This document shows positions 28,001 to 35,204 of a stretch of 64,000 bases of DNA, piece by piece. Source of the stretch: Stichopus chloronotus (Eukaryota > Echinodermata > Holothuroidea > Aspidochirotida > Stichopodidae); NCBI GenBank assembly GCA_021234535.1, contig CM037843.1:16213911-16277910 (forward strand), given 5' to 3'. Position 1 is the first letter of the stretch, and each line of letters starts with the position of its first letter. The notes under the pieces were generated by a model, which had not been told where the DNA came from, did no database searches, and saw only the letters and a program-made list of their open reading frames with translations. A program made the translations under genes and the position numbers.

Positions 28001-31000
28001 AAGATTCAAAGTGGAAGTCCTGGCACCTTGGGCAGTGAAGACACTGACAGGGAAGAGGAAGTTGAGAGCGAAGCAGGAGAAGACGCGGTTAGTGGCAGTA
28101 GAGGTAATGTTACGAAAGGTAAGATACAAACAGGAAATCCTGGCACCTTGGACAGCCAAGGCACTGACAGACAAGAGGATGTTGAGAGCGAAGGAGGAGA
28201 TGACGTCCATAGTGGCAGTAGAGGTAATGTTAAGAAAGGTAAGCTACAAAGAGGAAGCCCTGACACAGTGGACATCCAAGACACTGACAGGGAAAATGAT
28301 GTTGACAGCGAAGAAGTAAATGAAGTGGATAGCGGAAAAAGAAATAAAGTAAAAAGGGGTAAGATAGAGAAAGTTAGGACAATTCGTCGAAAGTACTTGA
28401 GACAAAAGTGTTCTGAGTGTGGGCTAATTATGTTAAAAGTGAATCTGAAGAGACATCTAAGATCCAAACATGGCTTAAGTATGTGTAATAACGGTGTATG
28501 TGTTGATCACGTTGACTCCATCTTCTTCGTTCGGAAAACTGCCAGAGGTGTTGATTATCCACTTCATGTGCAAAGGAAACTACATGACGCGAACCCAATA
28601 GTTTTTTGTGAACAAAAGCAGTGCATGATTGACATTAATGTTGCAAGGAACAGCAAGTATAGATCATATCAATGTGAACACTTACAAAAAGTAGACTCAT
28701 GCACACTTAGTCCGAAGATAGTCTCCTTATCTGATATGTCGCTAAAGGAATTGTCATATGATGGACAACATAAACTTTTGTCTGCAACTACTCTAAAAAA
28801 GGTGGCAGATTTATGCAAAGAATCCACAAAGCATGGTAAACATCTGATAGTAGCATTCCCAAGCACTAAAACCCGATATCAACACTTCTCGGTTTTTAAT
28901 AATAGCCGGGAGTATTACGCTCGACTAGGCAGATGTGTTGTTACATACGATAATGTCAGTAACTCGTTACATTGTAGCTGCTGCAAACAAGGTAGGTCAT
29001 GTGTACATAAAGCTGTATGTTTGTGGTACCTCAAAGAGTGTAATTGTCTTGCAAATATAAATCTAAATGAAGATAGTTACTCTGTCGACGACGTTTTGTA
29101 TCCACCAGTAGATGAAGTTAAAATAAAATCAATGTGCTCCTATTTGAAGAGACACAAAAGCATTCCATGGCCCATTCCATCTGCATACATAAATATTGCT
29201 GGCACTTATCCATCTGAATTTATTCCTTCAGAAACACATTGCTCGGCATGTGGACACCGATTGTCAGGACCAATAAAGATATCCGACAAAGCCACTCTGT
29301 TAACATCCAGAGGACTACTTCGTGGAATCCAGACATATTGTAAAGTTTGCTTGCAGTGCGAATTACCGTACAGATACCAAGAAAGTTCTGAAGGTGTTCA
29401 CAACTACAACGACATATTTTTGGTGTCTATACAAATGCTTGATCGTTTGGAGAAAGGACTTGAATGTTCCATTGCCCTTGGACGACACACGGACCTTATT
29501 AATAAGCAGTTAAATACTGATATAAGACCACAGAATATAATTAATAGTTTCCTGCATTTCCAAGCACTTTGTGCACGGTCTTACCCCTTCCATTGTGTAG
29601 TTTGTGGATATCATCCAGAGGTAGTAATATTAGACGTCGACAAAAAGGGCGCGTTCCATTGTGACATAGCAGAGTTGGAACTACCCGAAGAAACAGATGG
29701 ACATGACAAAGTGGATTGTGATCAGTTTTGGGCAGATGTGGAATTAAATTTATTGGCCACTGGTTTATTAGGTCACTCCCAGAAGAATCCGTTTGACATT
29801 GTGCCATCATATACATATTGGTCTCCATATATTGGAAGAAACACGAGAAATTCTAACACCATCCTGAACACAGAACACAAAAAGATTCACAGAGGAACCG
29901 GTCTCTTGGAAGATGACGCGCGTGAGTTTACTCAGGAAAGACTTATCGAGTTACTGCATGGTAGTAATCTTCCCTACATTAGACAAATTGGACGGGACAT
30001 TGGTATCAGAGGTACATCTAAAATGTCCAAATTGGACATAATCAGGAAAATCAGAGACACTTTGATTAGGGACAAGACGAAGTTCAACAAAATATTTTCT
30101 AAAATGCAGGGCTGTACTGGAGGTTGGGGCTCAATGGTTTGTCCACACGGTGTAGTTTATGCAACAAAATTTCTGGTTCGTGCGGAAAGTCCACGTGACA
30201 TCGTGGATTTACTTATGTCTATGGAACATCTGCCGAATATTGTTATTGTGGATATGGCCCACATGGTTGTTGCCCACGGTAACAAGAGGTTTCCTGATAT
30301 GTTTCATCCGAATGAAGGAATGCTTGCTGAGCCATCTGCTTATACTATTAGGTTGGTAAAAACAAACAATTTTCAGAAGAGTCTGCCATGGCTTGAAGAG
30401 GGGATAAGTGCTGATGACGTTGACAACAGTCAGGTCCACCCAGTTACCGGCAGCGCAGAGCACTACTGCCTTTTTGATAGACTGCATGAAAAGAATACCA
30501 ACGCAGAATTTGAAGTCCTTCGCAGGGTTCAGTTTGTTCCTGAGTTGTTCGGAAAGGTGAACACACAAGCACAAGAACAACTGCATAGTGAAATTAATAA
30601 GAGCAATTATTTTTTAACCCAGATGTCACCTGTGAAGCATATATTCTTATTTAGGAGCATATTAGACCTGAGGAACAGAGCATTAAATCAAAAGCAATTA
30701 CAAAGCCTGCAAAAGGCCATGGGACACCCACTGACATTTAATTCTCTTGGGAAAGTTATAATGGATATCGGAATTTCCCCTACACCAGACTCACATAACC
30801 ACAAGTTTGATCGGGATGATGACGCAACTGACAATCGGAGAGACCTCGACAGAAAGGAAAAACAAAATGAAAATAACCATAGAGGTGAATCAATAAGACC
30901 ACAACCAGACAGACCTACAGACCTCAAAAATGATGAAGAAGCAAACATGAAGAGAAAGCGTAAGCCTTTGAGCGAGGCAACTTCAAGTAAGGGAGGTAAA

Positions 31001-32284
31001 AGATCAAGAAAAGGAAAGAAAAAAACAAGTCAACCGAATAAATGGATACCCCGTCTTGGGCTCACTGACAACGATAGGCAGATACTGCTTGATCGAACAT
31101 GGCTGAATGACCTTATAATAAATGCAGGGCAGAAATTACTCAAGGAAAAGTGTGGTGTTGGAGGGTTGCAAGACACATTGCTCACGCGATCAGTTGGGTT
31201 TGTTCCAGAATCTTGTGAATTTGTACAAATAGTCCACATACGAAATTCACATTGGGTAGTCCTGAGTAACATTGGAATGTCCTCTCCAAATGTGTCATTA
31301 TTCGACAGCAAGTTACCTGGTAGATTCTCATATCCGTTAGAAATTGTTGAAGCTGCAGCTAGCCTTTTGCACACTAAAGAAAGACAAATGTTTATTCACA
31401 TAATGAATGTAAATCAACAAAGTGACGGCTCTTCCTGTGGAGTTTATGCGCTTGCTTTCGCCGCATCGCTTTGCGCTGGTCAAGACCCGACTAAGATAAA
31501 CTATGACGAGCACAGCATGTGGCAAGGTCTCCTAAGTAATCTATCAAATGGGCAGATGATACCGTTCGGCATACGATCTTCGGACCGATCTGGGAGAAGG
31601 AGACTACGTGTTTTGACAGAAAAGATCTATTGCACGTGTAGGAGACCTGATGACGGAAGGAAAATGCACCATTGCGCAGTATGTAAAGAATGGTTTCACG
31701 AGGCATGCGTAGATCGCGTAACTAGAAGAGATTTTTACTGCTTACACTGTCGGGGTAGGTTAAGTAAGATAACAGTTGCAGAAAGCAAGGAGAGAATGTA
31801 CAACATCAAGTCGGCAGCTGATTTACTAGCATTTGGACGCTATTATGGGGTTCACAAGTGGCAGGCTCCCGCGGAGGAAATATATAACTTGGTTAATAGA
31901 GTTGCCTTAAACAGTACGTTTCCGGCCGCGAGTGAAAAGTTAGTGGTAGTAGAAAACCTACCCGAACATTTAAAAACTACTATTAAAGGATTAACAATGT
32001 CACGACAGGGGGTTGTTGGTGATTTTGACTTCATTTTACTCTATGGAAGGGTGCATCTGACATGTATAACATTGTACGAAACTCTTGTACATGAAATGGC
32101 CCATGCAAAAGCAGCCTTTGATGGTTATGGCTCAAATACTCACGGGGATTACTACAGGAAGGTAGGTAAGAAAATGATTAAGTCATTAAATAAACACTGT
32201 TCTGCGGCCCCGATAAAAGACATCGTAAATCTCAAACTAAAGGATAATATTTTAAACGCATTTGCCGTGGAACATTTCACGTGA
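9918..32284 (+). CDS. SGNH hydrolase-zinc finger-KDZ transposase-Ulp1-PHD-SprT fusion protein, 9 exons
   Basis: Proposed join: 9918-10088, 15058-15183, 16061-16213, 16640-16901, 21113-21200, 21936-22083, 24773-24865, 25066-25145, 26365-32284 (7041 nt, 2346 codons plus stop). Every junction has an AG acceptor and GT donor, and phases agree throughout (0,0,0,1,2,0,0,2). Exon 8 ends with AG and exon 9 supplies the T of the AGT serine codon. Order of parts: basic N-terminus (1-57); SGNH hydrolase (58-237; Ser65, Asp207, His210); acidic linker; C2H2-type fingers (from 402); 40-residue repeats (about 552-1032); third finger; SWIM-like and CxC clusters; KDZ-like core (Asp1464, Asp1670, Glu1778); Ulp1 protease (His2003, Asp2021, Gln2059, Cys2065); PHD (about 2130-2169); SprT-like (His2283, Glu2284, His2287, His2300). 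It is the only recognisable gene in the element and presumably mobilises it. The first intron (5 kb) is the least certain join. The ATG at 26333 lies upstream of the acceptor and is probably not used. Confidence 0.8.
10089..15057 (+). other. intron 1 (5.0 kb)
   Basis: Runs from GTGAGT to a pyrimidine-rich tract ending in AACAG. It contains a 14-G run near 10557 and several A or T runs. Open frames up to 117 codons (11089-11442) are interrupted by homopolymers and resemble nothing known. An unrecognised small exon cannot be excluded. Confidence 0.5.
15058..16901 (+). CDS. exons 2-4: SGNH/GDSL-type hydrolase module
   Basis: Exon 2 (15058-15183) encodes LIFGDSQLRP, the block I nucleophile motif with Ser65, followed by a Gly-containing segment. 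Exon 3 (16061-16213) encodes VVFLSVGTNNL, the block III Gly/Asn motif. Exon 4 (16640-16901) encodes GDGVHLS, the block V Asp-x-x-His pair (Asp207, His210). The strand-loop order and spacing fit a compact SGNH esterase/lipase fold of about 180 residues with all catalytic residues present. Acceptors are preceded by strong pyrimidine tracts in exons 2 and 3. Substrate is unknown. SGNH domains are known in ORF1 of some CR1/L2-type retrotransposons, but I know of no established fusion to a KDZ transposase. Confidence 0.8.
18394..19927 (+). mobile_element. Helitron-like non-autonomous element, copy A
   Basis: The left end is TTTTTGATTCCTTGCC plus a self-complementary GCC...GGC. The right end has GCAAGGAATCA, then the hairpin AAAGCC-TTTT-GGCTTT immediately followed by CTGG. 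A 3' hairpin followed by CTRR is the Helitron signature. The interior has minisatellite-type sequence (18460-18560, 19715-19860) also found in copy B. The boundary and class are inferred from the match with copy B at 57494-59827. It sits in intron 4 of the large gene. Confidence 0.45.
19151..19704 (+). pseudogene. BEL/Pao-type LTR-retrotransposon gag relic
   Basis: Three overlapping reading frames together resemble a retrotransposon gag N-terminus: MSERMEEAKILRRNHNL (frame of 19151), a coiled-coil-like Glu/Lys-rich stretch (19221-19481), then ELPKAEIPPYDGDPRTFWSF with LSSDEVRLRYLIQLTTGK (19450-19650). The last is the typical start of the DUF1759/Pao-gag region. Frameshifts and stops separate the parts and no protease or polymerase follows, so it is dead. 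It lies inside Helitron-like copy A, as a captured fragment or an older insertion. Confidence 0.6.
21113..25145 (+). CDS. exons 5-8: linker between hydrolase and zinc-finger/transposase part
   Basis: Exon 5 (21113-21200) starts GKLARPQMPP and is basic. Exon 6 (21936-22083) encodes VMIEVAGVLVAVKARQLVYR, then a charged tail. Exon 7 (24773-24865) encodes an acidic stretch (SQEEEDKFWKSAQIF). Exon 8 (25066-25145) ends PYNNNDGTE plus two bases of a split codon. Each has a clean acceptor and donor, and their phases chain only in this order. No domain is recognised. The segment probably links the N-terminal hydrolase to the DNA-binding part. Confidence 0.7.
21325..21376. repeat. TA-rich microsatellite in intron 5
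   Basis: Alternating TA runs interrupted by 'catgtatgtatg', able to fold back on itself. It lies in intron 5 (21201-21935), which otherwise shows nothing. Confidence 0.8.
22732..23070 (+). repeat. diverged internal copy (about 1.4 units) of the 234-bp repeat
   Basis: Alignable by eye to the right-array orientation: 'gacatttt', 'ggttacattttgtgat', 'gaagctgggttttttt', 'gagcccgtggatcc', 'atgattgatttgccccc', then a second 'ccctggttaaatttgcga'. Many substitutions and a poly-C expansion separate it from the arrays. It is an old copy not touched by array homogenisation. Confidence 0.75.
23870..24240 (-). repeat. minisatellite-family fragment
   Basis: Contains 'tttgacctccaacaaaatctataggagtcttgtac' and 'ttgaccccttttgaccccaaatgatctttggcatccacc', the reverse complement of the unit seen at 57600-58270. 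About two to three diverged units. Confidence 0.6.
25707..26325. mobile_element. TTAA-flanked MITE in intron 8
   Basis: Flanked by TTAA at 25703-25706 and 26326-26329. The left end AGGGGAAATCAGGGTTT and the reverse complement of the right end (AAGGGGGAATCAGGGTTT) form a terminal inverted repeat of about 17 bp with one indel. The 619-bp interior has no coding potential. TTAA targets suggest a piggyBac- or Kolobok-type parent. It fills most of intron 8 (25146-26364), ending 39 bp before exon 9. Confidence 0.7.
26365..32284 (+). CDS. exon 9: zinc fingers, charged repeats, KDZ core, Ulp1, PHD, SprT
   Basis: One uninterrupted 5.9-kb exon encodes 1973 residues with stop TGA at 32282-32284. The acceptor TTTGCAG at 26358-26364 lies inside the open frame and restores the split serine codon from exon 8. 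The absence of stops or frameshifts over this length, with every catalytic motif kept, indicates a recently functional gene. Apart from the internal 120-bp repeats there is no sign of degradation. Confidence 0.85.
26444..26700 (+). other. zinc fingers 1 and 2 (C2H2 and C2HC-like)
   Basis: CDLCPGKYFKRNSELKRHLRKLH is split by a C-x2-C (Cys402, Cys405) and H-x4-H (His419, His424) arrangement, a standard C2H2 finger. It is followed by LCKRC and then HCYFCKKVI...SHASIC, which looks like a second, atypical C2HC finger. A DNA-binding role, perhaps at the 234-bp repeats, is inferred. Confidence 0.7.
26900..28375 (+). repeat. 12 in-frame 120-bp repeats (40-residue charged repeats)
   Basis: The codons for a KKGKIQ-like motif recur every 120 bp at 26902, 27022, 27142 and so on to 28342. 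Each 40-residue unit has a basic patch (KKGKIQ), then G-S-P-x-T-x-DSQDT, then a Glu-rich acidic run (REEEVESEGGDDVES). Central units are nearly identical and edge units are diverged, which suggests repeat expansion. Because 120 is a multiple of three, the antisense strand is also open here; that frame is treated as an artefact. Function is unknown; an extended, disordered, charge-alternating region is likely. Confidence 0.9.
28403..29370 (+). other. third C2H2 finger, SWIM-like and CxC cysteine clusters
   Basis: KCSECGLIMLKVNLKRHLRSKH near 28403-28470 is a second clear C2H2 finger. At 28973-29020 LHCSCCKQGRSCVHKAVC has the CxC...CxH pattern of SWIM fingers. Around 29240-29370 HCSACG is followed about 40 residues later by YCKVCLQC, a paired-cysteine cluster like the 'CxC' clusters associated with KDZ transposases, and like vertebrate HMGXB3-type proteins as far as I recall. 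The family assignment is from memory. Confidence 0.6.
29560..30690 (+). other. KDZ-type transposase core (RNase H-like), with SAP-like segment
   Basis: A Cys pair and Pro-rich turn (FHCVVCGYHPEVVILDVDKKG) place an Asp (residue 1464) at the end of a hydrophobic strand. A second Asp (1670) ends the strand NIVIVDMAH. A Glu (1778) sits in QAQEQLHSE, followed by helices (NYFLTQMSPVKHIFLFRS). This D...D...E layout with the preceding cysteine motif matches the KDZ transposase family. Within it, near 29930-30075, LPYIRQIGRDIGIRG...SKLDIIRKIRDTL looks like a SAP-type DNA-binding helix pair. The triad assignment is by eye. Confidence 0.65.
31050..31570 (+). other. Ulp1/SENP-like cysteine protease domain (C48)
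   Basis: WLNDLIINAGQKLL at the start matches the substrate-binding region of Ulp1-family proteases. The catalytic set is present: His2003 in NSHWVVLSN, Asp2021 in VSLFDSK, Gln2059 and Cys2065 in QQSDGSSCGVYALAFA. The family cleaves SUMO or ubiquitin-like proteins or viral/transposon polyproteins. Here it could process the fusion protein or remove host SUMO; both are inferences. A basic linker (MKRKRKP, KGGKRSRKGKKK) precedes it. Confidence 0.85.
31628..31755 (+). other. PHD finger
   Basis: YCTCRRP...HHCAVCKEWFHEACV...FYCLHC gives a C4-H-C3 ligand pattern with the Trp typical of methyl-lysine-reading PHD fingers (KEWFH). It suggests chromatin binding, perhaps for target-site choice. It lies directly between the protease and the SprT-like domain. 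Confidence 0.85.
31800..32281 (+). other. SprT-like zinc metallopeptidase domain (C-terminus)
   Basis: ETLVHEMAHAKAAFDGYGSNTHGDYYRKVG contains HExxH (His2283, Glu2284, His2287) and a third His (2300) followed by Gly, the arrangement of SprT/Spartan-type proteases. The upstream segment (LLAFGRYYGVHKW...NSTFPAASEKLVVVENLP) fits the N-terminal part of the fold. SprT/Spartan proteins cleave DNA-protein crosslinks. A role in releasing bound transposase or repairing transposition intermediates is speculative. Confidence 0.7.
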
Positions 32285-33640
32285 CCTACAGCAGTGTGAT
32301 TTGTCTAAGCCTGATTTTATCTGAATATGGAAGCTTAGACAGGTCTGATGTTTGGTATGTGGATTCACTGCACTGAGTGCAGGAATCCTATTGATTTAGG
32401 TCGAGGTCAATTAGCAGTAAAATTGTAAAGCGTTGTAAAGATAATATCGCAAGTAGAGAAGCTTGTACAAATTAGATACTTGGTGTATATGTGTCCCACA
32501 TATAGTGCAAAATGCCTATTCTTAATGCTGAAGGTCAAGGGTCGTGTGGTGCAACGAGGAGTCTAGTTGGGAAAACCCTGTGAACGATCAAAGGGAAATT
32601 TCGACAAATGTGGTTTTTACGTGCAAAAGTACAAGAAGAAGATTGCTATGTGTGGAAGTCAAAAGTCATTTGAGGTCAACATATTTCAAATTCTGTAAAC
32701 TGTGTAAACACGATATTTAAGAAATGGATGAATGTGTCGTATGTAATATGTATATGTACCACGGTAAGAACAATACCCTATTCTTTTAGGTAGAGGTGAA
32801 AGGTAGTTTGTGGTCAACAGTTGTAGGATGGTGAACACCTTGTGAACATGATATCCCAAATAGAGAAGCCGGAATTGATCTTTCATATGTTATGTAGGTG
32901 AAGTGGTGTATTGACAGCAAGAAACTTTCATGTTTGATGGAGACCATTTTTGACAAGAAGAGTCGATTTGTCAATATTCTCAGGATGTGCATGTGGACAT
33001 CTATACTACTATGTAGCATGCATTTGTGCATGTTGAGATATAATGTGCCTATCAGTTATCAACGTAGGTCACCAGATATCGTTGTTTACAATGTCGTTGT
33101 TAGATCTGAAATGGTGAAATCATAAGTTAATGTAATATCACAAAAAAAAAGGCATGTGGCCGTATGCGTTATGTCATATTCATAAAAATTCTAATGATGA
33201 AGTCTTCAAAACCACGCTGCGTTCATTTCTTTGTGATTTTGTTCGGGTTTTAGAAAGAACGTGTGCTACTTTTTGATTATATGTTAGACAGGTAAGTGGT
33301 AAATCTGAAAAAAAAAAATGCAAAGTAGGCAACAATGAATCGGGTTGCTCCGATGATACCCTCCAAGAGAATTGGATAATACGTTCGTAAGCAGCTGCAC
33401 ACGCATGCACCAAGCTTATAAACGGGGGACCTACAGCTATGCATTTCAGATTTTTTTTTTTCACGAGAACCCATCATATGTAGTGTGGAAAAATACACCC
33501 TTCTATCATACGGCATACCCAAGGTAAAACCATACTGCACAAATGCATCTTGGTTTTGATGAAATCATCACGAGGAATTATTTTGATGAATGTTGCTTCT
33601 CGAGGTATTGTGTTTTTAAGGTTATCACTATTTACATCTG
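32285..33640. other. region downstream of the large gene
   Basis: Contains diverged minisatellite-family units in forward orientation at about 32390-32900 ('aagaagattgctatg', 'tttgaggtcaacatatttcaaattctg', 'gtaaacacgatatttaagaa'). No clear AATAAA polyadenylation signal was seen close to the stop codon. No gene recognised. Confidence 0.5.
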
Positions 33641-34800
33641 TTGATCCTAAACGACCTTTGACCTCCACCTAAACGTTAAGGCTTCTCGTGCTTCATAAGC
33701 TTCATTTACCAGTATGACATACATGTGCAACTTATACCTAGTGACATATTGTGCTTACAAAATTTCACAACGTGATTCTGCAGAGTGACAAAGGATATTT
33801 GACCTCCACCAAAAGCAATGGGGCCTTTTGTGCTCAATAACGGTCACGCACATAACTTAAAACGAGATTTGTAAAAGCTTTCCATATTGAGATGTTGTGC
33901 TTTCATTTTTTTCACTGTTTGACCATGTTGACCCATAAATGACCTTTGACCTCCACTCACAAAGATTATTCTTGTCCTTCATTATGCACAGAAACACACC
34001 AAATATGACATCGATAAAAGTTTTCCTTCTTGGAATATTGCGTTTACAATGTTTTTAATATATAAGCTCTGACGATCTGAAATGACCTTTGACCTTCAGC
34101 GAAGCAATAGGCTTCTTGCACTACATATGTTACACCAAAAAAAATCAAATATGAGATCAATGAAAGATTCCTTTCTTGAGATGTCACGTGTACAAAGTTT
34201 ATAATATTTGACCCGTTGATCCCAAATGACCTTTGACCCTAATTACAGTGATGGGCTTCTTGACCTCGATTAGATTCATCCATAAACTAAACATGAGATA
34301 TGTACAAGATTTCCTTCTTAGAATATCATGATTTCACTATGTGACCCCTGTGGACCCTGATTGACCTTTGGCCCCCACCAAAAGCAATTGGCTTCTTGTA
34401 CTAAGTATGGTACACGTAAAGACCATATATGAGATCTGTACATGCTCCCCTTCTTTAGATATCGTGTTTACAGTGTTTTCACTACTTTGCCAATGTTCCC
34501 AATTAAACTTTGACCTCCACCAAAAACTATAGTCTCCATTAAACTCCTTGTGCTAAATATGGTACACCCACATACCAAATATCAGATCTGTACATCCTTT
34601 CCATCCAAACATTGACCTCTATCAAAATCAATGGGCTTTTGTATTCGGTAAGGCTCACCAACATACTAAATATGAGATTTGTACAAGCTTCACATATTAA
34701 GATATTGTGTTTACGGTGTTTTTACTTTTACGCTATTAACCCGAAAATGACCTTTAACCATTGGCAAAAACAATAGGCTGCTTGTCCCTCGTAAGATACA
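33640..34800 (-). repeat. minisatellite array, diverged units of roughly 115-125 bp
   Basis: About nine or ten diverged units carrying 'gacctttgacctccaccaaaa..caataggcttcttg...' and 'gatattgtgtttacaa'. They are the reverse complement of the family at 57600-58270 and 32390-32900, so opposite orientations flank 32.9-33.6 kb. It lies between the gene and the right 234-bp array. Confidence 0.75.
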
Positions 34801-35204
34801 CTTCAGTGAATCAATCACTTCAATAAATAAACTGCATTTTCATTTTATTTTCCTATCTATTCTACTAAGAAAACTTTTTCTTCTTAATTCTCATGGCAAA
34901 ATATTAGGTGAATATTTTTGTAAATGCCTCAAGATGAATAAATAAACGAAAAAGAAAAAAAAAAATACTTTCGCTTTGTAGCTTTTTTGCACTGATTTTA
35001 TATCTTTCTATCAAAGTCGACGAGGGGTAAGGTATCAAAATGCATTAATATTTCTAATGCCGGTTAATTCAAATTTCAACATTACATTTTGTGATAATTG
35101 AAGGGAAACAATTAATACAAAGGAAGTAAGTCTCGTGGGATCTACGTATCAGTAGATTTGCCGAGGCAAAAAAGAAAAAAATGTGGGTCAACATTTAAGT
35201 ATAT

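Noticed and set aside
26948..28210. 420-codon antisense open frame
   Set aside because: It is the mirror of the 120-bp in-frame repeats of exon 9; a repeat length divisible by three keeps the opposite strand open. Its sequence is low-complexity and repetitive.
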